Positions 26,224 through 34,088 of a DNA stretch of 46,759 nt are shown in pieces. The stretch spans positions 1 to 46,759 of the forward strand of contig NZ_FLQX01000152.1 of assembly GCF_900089955.1 (NCBI RefSeq). Reading direction: 5' to 3'. Below the pieces are notes generated by a model that saw nothing but the letters and a program-made list of their open reading frames with translations, did no database searches and was not told the origin of the DNA. The stretch comes from Candidatus Accumulibacter aalborgensis (GTDB lineage Bacteria > Pseudomonadota > Gammaproteobacteria > Burkholderiales > Rhodocyclaceae). The translations under genes were made by a program, and so were the position numbers. Position 1 is the first letter of the stretch. The number at the start of each line of letters is the position of its first letter.

Positions 26224-27618
26224 ATGCATATAGATGTCGACGTGAATCCTGCCAAGCCGGAAGGTGACGAGCATACGAAGGACAGGTTACTCGTTGAGAC
26301 GATCAGTCGCCTGTATGACTACAGCGCGCATCGCTCGCTGAAGAGAATGCTCGCCAAGATGGCGCCCGAGGACTTGGTCGGAATTCTCGAAGCCCTGTCG
26401 CTTAGCCATGTCGCCGGGGTTTTCGCCGACATCCAGGAAAAGGAGATGGCCGCCGAGGTGCTGAGGCAGATTTCACCCGACCTACGCGAACACCTGCTGA
26501 AGGAGTTGCCGCCGCAAATCCTCTCCGAACTGGTGCTGTACCTGACTCCCGAAGCCTTGACCGACCTGCTCGGGTCGCTGAACGAAGATCAACGCGACAG
26601 ACTGCTGAAGATCCTGCCCAAGGACGATCTGGAAGACGTCGAGAACCTGCTGCGCCATGCGCCGGATACCGCCGGCGGCATCATGACCAGCGATATTTTC
26701 TCGCTGCCCCTGGACACCCCGGTGGAAGACGCCATCATGGCCATCCGCCAGCGCGAGGAAGAGGATACTGTTTTCTACCTTTACGTCACCGGGCTGGCCG
26801 GGCGCCTTGAAGGGGTCATCTCACTCCGGCAGTTGCTCCTGGCCCCGGTGAAGACGAAGTTGCTGGATCTGATGAATCCTCGCCCGATCAAGGTGACGAC
26901 GGACACCTCACAGGAAGCTGTCGCACGCCTGGTCGACAAGCACAATCTGCTCGCCCTGCCGGTGACGGACCAGGACGGCAAACTGGTCGGCGCCGTCACC
27001 GTAGACAATGTCCTCGATGTCATTCACAGCGAGACGACCAAAGAAATGCTGCGCATGGCCGGTACCAGCGAATCGGAGATTCTCACCCAGTCGCCGTTCC
27101 GGATCGCCCGTATTCGCCTGCCGTGGCTGTTGGCAGCATTCGGCGGCGGACTGGCCGCGACCGGCGTCATCGAGCATTACGAAGGCATCCTGGCCAAGGT
27201 GGTGACACTGAGCGCATTCCTGCCGGTGATCATGGGCATGGCCGGCAACGTCGGCGTCCAGTCAGCGACCGTGGCAGTGCGCGGCCTGGCCACGGGACAG
27301 ATCGATCTGAGTCATACCGGACGTTTCCTGTACAAGGAGCTACGCGTCGGCCTGATCCTCGGCCTTCTCTATGGGCTGGCTCTGGCTCTGTTCGGGTATT
27401 TTGTCCACCACAGCTTCGCCCTCGCGCAGGTGGTGGGTTTCACCATCGTCGGCAACATGACCGGTGCGGCGCTGCTGGCCGTGATGCTGCCGATGATCTT
27501 CCACCGGCTCAAGGTCGACCCGGCGATTGCCACGGGCCCGTTCGTGACCACTGCGGTCGACGTGCTCGGGGTGCTCAATTACTTCGCCATCGCGACGATG
27601 GTCTATCACTTCGAGTAG
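26224..27618 (+). CDS. mgtE: magnesium transporter MgtE
   Basis: MgtE is a Mg2+-gated Mg2+ channel/transporter. The 464-residue protein has the N-terminal superhelical sensor domain (about 20-145), two CBS domains (about 150-275, with APDTAGGIMTSD and LALPVTDQDGKLVGAVTVDN), the plug helix, and five C-terminal membrane helices including the pore-forming MGMAGNVGVQSATVAVRG stretch. ATG 26224 is chosen over an earlier in-frame ATG because GGAGA lies 6 nt upstream. The CNNM/CorC-type gene 700 bp away is also linked to divalent cations. Confidence 0.95.
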   Translation: MHIDVDVNPAKPEGDEHTKDRLLVETISRLYDYSAHRSLKRMLAKMAPEDLVGILEALSLSHVAGVFADIQEKEMAAEVLRQISPDLREHLLKELPPQILSELVLYLTPEALTDLLGSLNEDQRDRLLKILPKDDLEDVENLLRHAPDTAGGIMTSDIFSLPLDTPVEDAIMAIRQREEEDTVFYLYVTGLAGRLEGVISLRQLLLAPVKTKLLDLMNPRPIKVTTDTSQEAVARLVDKHNLLALPVTDQDGKLVGAVTVDNVLDVIHSETTKEMLRMAGTSESEILTQSPFRIARIRLPWLLAAFGGGLAATGVIEHYEGILAKVVTLSAFLPVIMGMAGNVGVQSATVAVRGLATGQIDLSHTGRFLYKELRVGLILGLLYGLALALFGYFVHHSFALAQVVGFTIVGNMTGAALLAVMLPMIFHRLKVDPAIATGPFVTTAVDVLGVLNYFAIATMVYHFE

Positions 27619-27701
27619 AGCGAGTCATCAACGCCGCTGGACGCGCGACGACTCTTCGCTGCTCACGTGCGTTCGGTGCCGGCAACAATCTGGAGACGGT
27701 A

Positions 27702-28220
27702 ATGAAACGATCTTTACTGCTGGCGCTGTGTCTGACATCCTATGCAGGTTGGAGTCTGGCGCAGGGGACGCCGACTGGGCAGGACATCGTCGTGAAGTTG
27801 ATCGCGGCGGATTTCGTGCCGGAGGACGGCAAATCGTATGATCTGAAATGGCCAGGGCCACCGCGGCGGGCATGGACCGAAGCGGACCGAAAAATGTTCG
27901 TCGTCACGGCAACGCTCTCGGCGCCCGCGCCGGAAGATTTCTCCTTCGCTTTCGTGACCAAGGAGAACAAAACCTGGGACGTCGACCCCGTCCTCGGCTC
28001 GGTGATCGTCAATTTCGGCCGTGGGGACATCTCGGCACAAGGCAAATTCTGGCTGACCTGCAACCGGAAAGGCCGGATTCAGGGTGCCTTAGGCAGGGAC
28101 TTCGATGGTTACGGGAACATTTACCTATACCCAGGCTCTCTGGTCACCGACCCAAATCTGGATACCTGGCAATTCGAGGTCACGGCGAGGCGAATGCAGC
28201 ACGCGGTTCAGTGCAAATAA
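27702..28220 (+). CDS. exported protein of unknown function
   Basis: I do not recognise this 172-residue protein. It has a clear signal peptide (MKRSLLLALCLTSYAGWSLA, cleavage near SLA-Q) and GGAGA before the ATG. The mature part (about 150 residues) is rich in aromatic and short beta-prone segments (WPGPPRRAW, FSFAFVTKENKTWDVD, GNIYLYPGS) and has two cysteines, one in LTCNRKG and one three residues from the end, able to form a disulfide. It starts 83 bp after mgtE on the same strand and could be co-transcribed. A small beta-sandwich periplasmic protein is the best structural guess. Confidence 0.75.
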   Translation: MKRSLLLALCLTSYAGWSLAQGTPTGQDIVVKLIAADFVPEDGKSYDLKWPGPPRRAWTEADRKMFVVTATLSAPAPEDFSFAFVTKENKTWDVDPVLGSVIVNFGRGDISAQGKFWLTCNRKGRIQGALGRDFDGYGNIYLYPGSLVTDPNLDTWQFEVTARRMQHAVQCK

Positions 28221-28302
28221 CGCGTCGCGTTTGTGCCGCCCGCCCTGTGCTGCATTCCTGTCCAGGAAAGGCGTAGCGAAAGGCATAGCGGGGTTCTTCC
28301 TG

Positions 28303-28327
28303 CAGCATCCCTTCCTTCAGGATGCTG
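28303..28327. terminator. 8-bp perfect hairpin between convergent genes
   Basis: CAGCATCC (28303-28310) and GGATGCTG (28320-28327) form a perfect stem with a 9-nt loop. On the plus strand AATTTT follows, so it may terminate the transcript of the secreted unknown. It overlaps the corC-like stop codon region on the other strand. Confidence 0.4.
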
Positions 28328-29756
28328 AATTTTCCTCGGGCGGCGCGTTGAGATCCGCCGCCGACGAGTTTTCGACCAGGCGAACGACCCCGTCCTCTCC
28401 CATCGCCGTGTCTTCAAACCTAAGCAGGGTGATCCGGTGGTTATCCATCTCGAGCACCGTCAGTCGCCCTCCTTCCAGTTCGACGGTATCGCCGACCATC
28501 GGCACGCTACCGTGCTTCTTGTAGAACAGTCCGGCCAGCGTGACGTAGTCATCGTCGATCGGGAACGGGAAGCCCATCAAGGCTTCAAGGTCGGAGACCC
28601 GCATCGACGCGTCAACCTCGTACTGACTGCCAATCAGCTTCTTCACTCGCCTTGCCTGGCGCGTGAACTCGTCCTCGTAGTCGCCGACGATTTCCTCGAG
28701 GATGTCTTCGAGCGTGATGATTCCTTCGGTGCCGCCATACTCGTCTATGACGATCGCCATCTGCTGACGAGTGCGCTTGAATTCCTTGAGCAGGTCGCTC
28801 AGTAACTTGCTGTTCGGAACGATAAATGGCGCTTGCGCGAACTCGCGCACCGGTCGCCGACTGACCTCTTCGAGCGTCTCGCCACTGCTTTCCGCCATCA
28901 CGGTCAGCAACTCCTTGATCGCCACCACGCCAGTGATCCGGTCCAGACTCACGTCGCAGACCGGAAAACGCGCGTGCGGCACGTCGCGGAAGACGCGTAG
29001 GGCATCGGCAAGCGTGCTTTCCTCCGTCAGTGCGCGAATCCGCGTGCGCGGGATCATTGCCTCGCGGACCGTGTGTTCGTCGAGTTTGAACACCCCGCGG
29101 ATCATCTGTGTTTCGTCGGGGTCGATCGTTCCGTCCTTCTCGCTGGCCGAGAGAATCATGCGGATTTCCTCGACCGACATCGTGAAGTGGCTTTTCCCAT
29201 GGCCGCGCAGATCCTTTTGCCCGAAAATCCAGAGCAGGCCGTTCGACGAGAGCTTCATGACGTAGATCAGTGGTCGGAAGGTGAGGTACAGGACGTTGAT
29301 CGTCCCGCCAACGGCCAGGCTCAATTGCTCGGCCTTGTGGAAGGCCAGCACCTTCGGCGCCAGTTCGCCGGCGACCACATGCAGGAAGGAAATGGCGATA
29401 AAAGCGAAGACATAGGATACGGTATGCGCTGCCTTGTGCACCGCTTCGGTGTCGCCGAACAAGGTAAAGAGGCGCACAAAGCTCGAATCCGTCAGGTTAC
29501 TGATCGTCTCCATGCCGACGGCACCGAGACCGAGGGAGACCAGCGTGATGCCCACCTGGGTCACCGAGTAGAAGCGCTCTGGCTCGTTGTGCAGCATCTC
29601 GACCCTTGCCGCCCGCTTGTCACCCTCCTCTGCCAACTGCTTGATCCGGCTACGACGGGCCGAGGAAATGGCAATTTCCGAACCGACAAAAAAAGCGTTG
29701 CCGGCGACGAACAACAGAATCAACAAGAGGTTGAGATAAGGGGTGGTGTGATCCAT
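28317..29756 (-). CDS. CNNM/CorC-type membrane protein (hemolysin-like)
   Basis: The 479-residue protein has the three-part build of the family: a DUF21 (CNNM) domain with four membrane helices (about 1-185), two CBS domains (about 210-330) and a C-terminal CorC_HlyC domain (about 345-430) with the motif QMAIVIDEYGGTEGIITLED (20 residues). Such proteins are associated with Mg2+/Co2+ efflux or homeostasis; older annotation calls them hemolysins. GGAGG precedes the ATG. It converges on the secreted unknown and, with mgtE, forms a plausible cation neighbourhood. Confidence 0.9.
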   Translation of the reverse strand: MDHTTPYLNLLLILLFVAGNAFFVGSEIAISSARRSRIKQLAEEGDKRAARVEMLHNEPERFYSVTQVGITLVSLGLGAVGMETISNLTDSSFVRLFTLFGDTEAVHKAAHTVSYVFAFIAISFLHVVAGELAPKVLAFHKAEQLSLAVGGTINVLYLTFRPLIYVMKLSSNGLLWIFGQKDLRGHGKSHFTMSVEEIRMILSASEKDGTIDPDETQMIRGVFKLDEHTVREAMIPRTRIRALTEESTLADALRVFRDVPHARFPVCDVSLDRITGVVAIKELLTVMAESSGETLEEVSRRPVREFAQAPFIVPNSKLLSDLLKEFKRTRQQMAIVIDEYGGTEGIITLEDILEEIVGDYEDEFTRQARRVKKLIGSQYEVDASMRVSDLEALMGFPFPIDDDYVTLAGLFYKKHGSVPMVGDTVELEGGRLTVLEMDNHRITLLRFEDTAMGEDGVVRLVENSSAADLNAPPEENSAS

Positions 29757-29975
29757 AAAGGCTCCTCCATTGTCTGCGGTAGCTGAAAATCCAAATGGCC
29801 CCTGGTGCCGCCGAAGGCCACGACCCTACCCTGCCGGTAGGTGACCGTTTGCGCTGCATACTTCTTGCTTTTCCATCAGCCTTTTGGCCCGTTGGGCTGC
29901 CGCGCGCGAATAATACGCGATTTGAGGACGAACGCTAAATGCTGTGCGCTAAGCCGCCTGGGGAAGATCGTACGG

Positions 29976-29981
29976 TAGAAT
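29976..29981 (+). promoter_or_regulatory. possible hisG promoter -10 box
   Basis: TAGAAT lies 30 bp before the hisG GTG; no good -35 is found at 16-18 bp. The 254-bp divergent gap (29757-30010) also holds a CCTACC/GGTAGG hairpin with a 5-nt loop at 29825-29841, whose role is unknown. No histidine-rich leader peptide is seen. Confidence 0.3.
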
Positions 29982-30010
29982 ACGACCTTTTGCCACGCTG
30001 GAAGCTCGCC

Positions 30011-30655
30011 GTGAACGGCATCACCATCGCTCTCTCGAAGGGCCGGATTTTTGAAGAAACGATGCCTCTGCTGGCGGCAGCCGGCATTGAGCCGCTCGAG
30101 GATCCCGAGACCTCGCGCCGGCTGATCATCCCGACCAGCCGTGACGATGTGCGCGTCGTCATCGTCCGCGCCACCGACGCGCCGACCTACGTCCAGTATG
30201 GCGCCGCCGATCTCGGCGTCGCCGGCAAGGATATTCTGCTCGAACACGGCAGTGACGGTCTCTACCAGCCGATCGACCTGGACATCGCCCGGTGCCGGAT
30301 GATGGTCGCCGTTCCCGCCGGTTTCGACTACGCGAATGCGGTGCGCCAGGGCGCTCGCCTGAAGGTGGCGAGCAAGTACGTCAATATTGCCCGCGAACAC
30401 TTTGCCGCCAAGGGCGTGCATGTCGACCTGATCAAGCTCTACGGCTCGATGGAACTGGCGCCGCTGGCCGGACTCGCCGACGCCATCGTCGACCTGGTGT
30501 CCACCGGCAGCACGCTGAAAGCCAACAATCTGATCGCCGTCGAACACATCATGGACATTTCGTCGCGCCTGATCGTCAATCAGGCGGCGCTCAAGTTGAA
30601 GCGCGAGCTTCTGGTGCCGATTCTCGATGCCATTGCCGACGTCGTGCGCCAATGA
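30011..30655 (+). CDS. hisG: ATP phosphoribosyltransferase, short form
   Basis: HisG condenses ATP and PRPP in the first and regulated step of histidine synthesis. From GTG 30011 (GGAAG upstream) the protein is 214 residues, the short form that lacks the C-terminal regulatory domain and needs HisZ as partner; hisZ is not in this window. Catalytic-domain motifs include [11 protein letters not shown], the [12 protein letters not shown] strand and the PRPP loop [14 protein letters not shown]. Its stop overlaps the hisD ATG as ATGA. Confidence 0.95.
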   Translation: MNGITIALSKGRIFEETMPLLAAAGIEPLEDPETSRRLIIPTSRDDVRVVIVRATDAPTYVQYGAADLGVAGKDILLEHGSDGLYQPIDLDIARCRMMVAVPAGFDYANAVRQGARLKVASKYVNIAREHFAAKGVHVDLIKLYGSMELAPLAGLADAIVDLVSTGSTLKANNLIAVEHIMDISSRLIVNQAALKLKRELLVPILDAIADVVRQ

Positions 30656-31965
30656 TCAGGATCAAGCGCTTATCGACCGCCGACGCTGATTTCACCGCGC
30701 GTCTGAATTCCCTGCTGGCTTTCGAGGCGGCGCAGGACGAGTCGGTCGAGCGAACCGTCGCCGCCATCCTGTCGGACGTGAAGGCGCGCGGCGACGCGGC
30801 GGTGATCGAGTACACGCGGCGTTTCGATGGCCTGAGCGTCGACTCGATGGCCGAGCTGGAAGTCTCGCAGAACGAGCTGCAGGCAGCGCTGGCCGGTCTA
30901 CTGTCAGACCAGCGGCAGGCCCTGGAAGCCGCTGCCGGCCGCGTGCGCAACTACCACCAGCGGCAGACACTACAAAGCTGGCACTATGAGGACGACGGCG
31001 AAGACGCGTGCGGCACGATGCTCGGCCAGAAGGTGACGGCGATCGATCGCGTCGGCCTCTACGTTCCCGGCGGCAAGGCGTCGTACCCGTCATCGGTGCT
31101 GATGAACGCGATTCCGGCGCGTGTGGCCGGGGTCGGCGAGTTGATCATGGTCGTACCGACGCCCGCTGGCGAGCACAACCCGCTGGTCCTCGCCGCAGCC
31201 GCACTGGTTGGCGTCGATCGCGTGTTCACCATCGGCGGCGCACAGGCAGTTGCCGCGCTGGCCTATGGCACGCAGAGCGTGCCGCAGGTGGACAAGATCG
31301 TCGGCCCCGGCAACGCCTACGTGGCCGCCGCCAAACGCCGCGTCTTCGGCGTCGTCGGTATCGACATGGTCGCCGGACCTTCGGAGATCCTCGTCATTTG
31401 CGATGGTCATACCGACCCCGACTGGGTGGCGATGGATCTGTTCTCGCAGGCCGAGCACGACGAACTCGCGCAGTCGATCCTGATCTGTCCTGATTCCGCC
31501 TATATCGAGCGCGTCGCTGCTGCCATGGAAAAGCTCCTGCCAACAATGCCGCGCCGCCAGGTCATCCGTGCCGCGCTGGAAGACCGCGGCGCTCTGATCG
31601 AGGTGCGCGATCTGGATGAGGCTTGCTGCATCGCCAACCGCATCGCGCCGGAACACCTCGAGTTGTCACTGCTCGATGCCGAAGACTGGGTGGCCAAGAT
31701 TCAGCACGCCGGCGCGATCTTCATTGGCCGCTACACCTCTGAGTCGCTGGGTGACTACTGCGCCGGGCCGAACCACGTTCTGCCGACTTCCGGCAGCGCG
31801 CGCTTCTCGTCACCGCTCGGGGTGTACGACTTCCAGAAGCGGACCAGCCTGATTCGCGTGTCGCAGGCTGGATCAAGGGTCCTCGGCCGGATCGCCGCAA
31901 CCCTGGCCTACGGCGAGGGCCTGCCGGCGCACGCCCGCTCGGCCGAATATCGCGTCGACAGCTGA
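30652..31965 (+). CDS. hisD: histidinol dehydrogenase
   Basis: HisD oxidises histidinol to histidine in two NAD+-dependent steps with a zinc ion. The 437-residue protein shows the family signature around [16 protein letters not shown], the zinc-site [12 protein letters not shown] and the catalytic region [11 protein letters not shown] and [10 protein letters not shown]. The ATG overlaps the hisG stop (ATGA). In related genomes hisC normally follows in the same direction; here a repeat-bounded island begins 24 bp after the stop. Confidence 0.97.
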   Translation: MIRIKRLSTADADFTARLNSLLAFEAAQDESVERTVAAILSDVKARGDAAVIEYTRRFDGLSVDSMAELEVSQNELQAALAGLLSDQRQALEAAAGRVRNYHQRQTLQSWHYEDDGEDACGTMLGQKVTAIDRVGLYVPGGKASYPSSVLMNAIPARVAGVGELIMVVPTPAGEHNPLVLAAAALVGVDRVFTIGGAQAVAALAYGTQSVPQVDKIVGPGNAYVAAAKRRVFGVVGIDMVAGPSEILVICDGHTDPDWVAMDLFSQAEHDELAQSILICPDSAYIERVAAAMEKLLPTMPRRQVIRAALEDRGALIEVRDLDEACCIANRIAPEHLELSLLDAEDWVAKIQHAGAIFIGRYTSESLGDYCAGPNHVLPTSGSARFSSPLGVYDFQKRTSLIRVSQAGSRVLGRIAATLAYGEGLPAHARSAEYRVDS

Positions 31966-31989
31966 AGGCCCGTCGGTTGGTGTGACGCC

Positions 31990-32046
31990 GGAACCCCAAC
32001 GTGATTCCCGCCCTGTGAAATGTTGGGGTTCGTTCTTCACCCCAAC
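31990..32046 (+). repeat. three-armed hairpin repeat, left copy
   Basis: The 57-bp element reads GGAACCCCAAC, a 21-nt variable centre, GTTGGGGTTCG, TTCTTCA and CCCCAAC. Arms one and two form a perfect 10-bp hairpin; arms two and three form an alternative 7-bp hairpin. The right copy is at 33998-34052 in the same orientation. On the minus strand it would encode GEERTPT, the kind of short phrase that marks dispersed repeats. Confidence 0.8.
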
Positions 32047-32083
32047 GACCACTAATGGCATTATCATTCAAAGGAGAAATTTT

Positions 32084-32377
32084 TTGTCATACCTCAGGCT
32101 TGTTTTGCTGTTGGTTGGGCTACTTGTCTTCGTTAGAGTTGAGGCGGGTCCGATATTCGGAGCACGCGCCGGGTACATCTTGAGCTTTGACGTCACCACC
32201 GGCCAGCTAGCCGGTATCTTCCCCTCCGGGATTAGCGACCAAGGTAGAATAGCATTTGAGTCGTACCGAATTCCAGTACCCGAACCTAACATACTCGCCC
32301 TCTTAGGCCTAGCTTTTGCCGGTATCTGCTGCCATCAGCGTAAGCGTATTGGCTCTGTATGCGTTTCGGACGGTTGA
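32084..32377 (+). CDS. mini PEP-CTERM sorting-signal protein
   Basis: This 97-residue protein has an N-terminal signal peptide (MSYLRLVLLLVGLLVFVRVEA, shown here as MSYLRLVLLLVGLLV...VEA) and a PEP-CTERM tail: VPEP at 65-68, a hydrophobic helix at about 70-83 and the basic RKR at 86-88. Only about 40 residues lie between, far fewer than in usual exosortase substrates. The start is taken as TTG 32084 because AAGGAG lies 7-8 nt upstream and no ATG/GTG is in phase nearby. A ten-residue tail after RKR is atypical and may reflect a changed stop. It may be an internally deleted relic. Exosortase and its polysaccharide genes must be elsewhere. Confidence 0.65.
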   Translation: MSYLRLVLLLVGLLVFVRVEAGPIFGARAGYILSFDVTTGQLAGIFPSGISDQGRIAFESYRIPVPEPNILALLGLAFAGICCHQRKRIGSVCVSDG

Positions 32378-32446
32378 GGATCTGCGCGCGGGCAAGCGAA
32401 CATTCCGATAGGATTTTGGGTTGTTATGTCTTGAGGATGTGGCCCG

Positions 32447-32680
32447 ATGTTCCACCTTCAGAACTTGCTGGACGATGCCAAGTGTTACGACGAAGTGCGC
32501 GAACGGTGCTGGCCGGAGGGAGTGCGCTGCCCGCATTGTGCGTCGTCCGAAGTGACCAGGCAAGGTTATGACACGGCCCAGCCGTCGCGCCGAAAATATC
32601 GCTGCTACTTTGACCTGATGGGCCTGAACCTCTCCAACGAGCAGATCAGACGGGCTGTCCGTGTTGATGCGGCATGTTAG
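32447..32680 (+). mobile_element. remnant of an IS1595-family transposase
   Basis: A 77-codon frame starts MFHLQNLLDDAKCYDEVRER and carries the zinc-ribbon half CPHCASSEVTRQG, as in IS1595-type (ISXO2-like) transposases. It then jumps from RRKYRCY directly to DLMGLNLSNEQI, so about 30 residues that include the second CxxC are missing, and it ends soon after. The DDE catalytic domain is gone. It is inactive, a scar of a past insertion. Confidence 0.75.
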
Positions 32681-33218
32681 ACGCCCGTTTCAATCTTTGC
32701 ATGGATCAAACCACCAGATGACACCTTCTGACCGAAGAATCTATGGAGATAGAAATCGGCGTTGAGAATTGCGCAGGCGCGGACAAACGCGCGCCGTGGG
32801 TCAGCAATTGACTCGTGAGCAACGCACTTCAGTGCGAGACACTTGTCAGCGATGTGAGGAGAGTTGAAGGTTAAGCCGCTGTGGTCTCTGGCAGCAACGA
32901 TGTGGGCAAATTCATTGCGAACGTCTCTGAGAATAGGCAGATCGGAGGCAATAGTCTTGCTGCACATGCCGAGCAAACGAGTGAGGCCAATCTTCGCAGA
33001 CAAGGTGCCAAGTGCCCCACTACGCCCAAACAGCCGGTCCCATGCCTTTTTGTCCTGCTCAAGGAATGACTCTATCGCTGACTGTAACTCCTCCTCGACC
33101 CACGCTACGCCAATGATGGCCGCGCCTCGATCCGTCTGGCTGTTCAATTCGACAACCAAGGTCTCAGTCCTTCGTAGAGCATTTTCGTCAAGAGTCATGG
33201 TACGTTCTGGCGTCTAAC
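32676..33218. repeat. perfect 10-bp inverted repeats around the MltR-like gene
   Basis: GTTAGACGCC at 32676-32685 and its exact reverse complement GGCGTCTAAC at 33209-33218 enclose one gene. The outer seven bases fit the integron core consensus GTTRRRY/RYYYAAC, and the gene's TAA stop lies inside GTCTAAC, as is usual for integron cassettes. A complete foldable attC is not visible on either side. Confidence 0.6.
32677..33198 (-). CDS. MltR-like protein
   Basis: This 173-residue protein resembles the mannitol repressor (MltR) superfamily, a helical family with no DNA-binding motif of its own. The recognisable core is GALGTLSAKIGLTRLLG followed by LPILRDVRNEFAH, with the conserved Arg-Asn-Glu-Phe-Ala-His end, and FNSPHIADKC. 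No mannitol genes are nearby, so a role in mannitol control is unlikely; many relatives are lone genes on mobile elements. It fills the space between the 10-bp inverted repeats almost exactly, with 10 nt before the ATG, so it probably depends on an outside promoter. Confidence 0.65.
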   Translation of the reverse strand: MTLDENALRRTETLVVELNSQTDRGAAIIGVAWVEEELQSAIESFLEQDKKAWDRLFGRSGALGTLSAKIGLTRLLGMCSKTIASDLPILRDVRNEFAHIVAARDHSGLTFNSPHIADKCLALKCVAHESIADPRRAFVRACAILNADFYLHRFFGQKVSSGGLIHAKIETGV

Positions 33219-33225
33219 GTGGGAT

Positions 33226-33265
33226 AAGCAATCGGGGCATCCGACAAGCAATTCGGCATTTGCCA
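33226..33265. repeat. two imperfect 20-bp tandem units
   Basis: AAGCAATCGGGGCATCCGAC is followed directly by AAGCAATTCGGCATTTGCCA; they share AAGCAAT(T)CGG and CAT. They lie just outside the right inverted repeat, in the 145-bp gap between the MltR-like gene and the antitoxin gene. Possible protein-binding or recombination sites. Confidence 0.4.
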
Positions 33266-33343
33266 CTGGCCTAGATGGACGACGCTGGCTTTGCGCAGGC
33301 ACAATCGGAGCGCATGGGCCGAAATATGCGTTTATCATGAACG

Positions 33344-33625
33344 CTACAATGCCAGTTCCCGCAGCACTTCCGGGTGCTTTTCCGCCACTCGCAGCAGCGT
33401 TTGCGCTGCACCGGAAGGAGTTCTCCGTCCTTGCTCCCAATCCTGCAGGGTGCGCGGCGACACCCCCATGAGGGCTGCAAATTGAGATTGCGACAGGCCC
33501 GCACGGTAGCGCGCCTCGGCAACGGGAGATATGTCCACATGGGTTTCGCGGGCCGCTTTTCCTCCCTTCATTTGGCGTACTGATTCCAGCAGATCGTTCT
33601 GGAACTGCTCCATTTCCTTATCCAT
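33344..33625 (-). CDS. HigA/NadS-like antitoxin with HTH
   Basis: This 93-residue protein has an N-terminal helical part (DKEMEQFQNDLLESVRQMK) that should contact the toxin and a C-terminal XRE-type helix-turn-helix (about 48-75: RAGLSQSQFAALMGVSPRTL). It is encoded after the toxin, the HigBA-type order, and overlaps it by 8 bp. ATG 33625 follows GAGG. The HTH would let it repress the promoter upstream of the toxin, where a clear palindrome is present. Confidence 0.85.
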   Translation of the reverse strand: MDKEMEQFQNDLLESVRQMKGGKAARETHVDISPVAEARYRAGLSQSQFAALMGVSPRTLQDWEQGRRTPSGAAQTLLRVAEKHPEVLRELAL

Positions 33626-33929
33626 GTTCCACCTCAGCTTTGAGTTTGGCGATGAAATCGGACGGCAGGTTGTCAAACTTCGCCTTTGCGTAAGCGATGA
33701 TCAACCAGATTCTGCCATCAGTCGCATTGAAGTAAATCACCCTTGCTCCGCCTTGCTTTCCCATTCCGGCGCGGCTCCATCGCACCTTGCGGCAGCCGCC
33801 CGATCCTGCGATGACATCCCCGGACAGAGGATTGGCGGCAATCCAGTTGATGAACTCCACACGCTCTGCATCGCCCCATATTTGGTCGGCGTAGCGCTGG
33901 AAGATTTCTGTTTCGGCTACCGTATGCAT
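33618..33929 (-). CDS. RelE/HigB-superfamily toxin
   Basis: This 103-residue protein is a likely ribosome-dependent mRNA interferase. The strand pattern GGCRKVRWSRAGMGKQGGARVIYF followed by RIWLIIAYAKAKFDNL (quoted in part) is typical of the RelE-like group that includes Vibrio HigB-2, with basic residues and a Tyr in the last strands. ATG 33929 is used because it lies 7 nt after a strong -10 box and a longer frame would read through the promoter. It overlaps the antitoxin gene by 8 bp. Confidence 0.85.
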   Translation of the reverse strand: MHTVAETEIFQRYADQIWGDAERVEFINWIAANPLSGDVIAGSGGCRKVRWSRAGMGKQGGARVIYFNATDGRIWLIIAYAKAKFDNLPSDFIAKLKAEVEHG

Positions 33930-33965
33930 GTCTTGGATTGTACGGCACAGCCGTATGCATGGCAA
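33920..33965 (-). promoter_or_regulatory. promoter and operator of the toxin-antitoxin pair
   Basis: On the minus strand: -35 TTGCCA (33965-33960), 17-bp spacer, -10 TACAAT (33942-33937), then CCAAGAC and the toxin ATG. A perfect inverted repeat TACGGC-TGT-GCCGTA (33955-33941) covers the spacer and the first -10 bases, a good site for the antitoxin. CATGCATACGG occurs twice, in the spacer and over the start codon, giving a second possible half-site. The mRNA would start at or within a base or two of the ATG. Confidence 0.8.
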
Positions 33966-33997
33966 GCGACTGGGCTTCCACTATCGAATAGACGATA

Positions 33998-34052
33998 GGA
34001 ACCCCAACACAATCTCCACGCTGGGGTGTTGGGGTTCGTTCGTCACCCCAAC
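33998..34052 (+). repeat. three-armed hairpin repeat, right copy
   Basis: The same arms as the left copy (GGAACCCCAAC, GTTGGGGTTCG, TTCGTCA, CCCCAAC) surround a different 19-nt centre. It is in direct orientation to the left copy, 2 kb away, and begins 33 bp from the toxin promoter. The 36 bp from here to the hisC stop hold nothing else. Confidence 0.8.
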
Positions 34053-34088
34053 CTTGGCGACTGGCCCGCAAGGAGCTGCGCGTCACCG

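Noticed and set aside
32676-33218. Full integron with attI and integrase
   Set aside because: No integrase gene and no complete attC found in the window; only core-site-like ends are seen.
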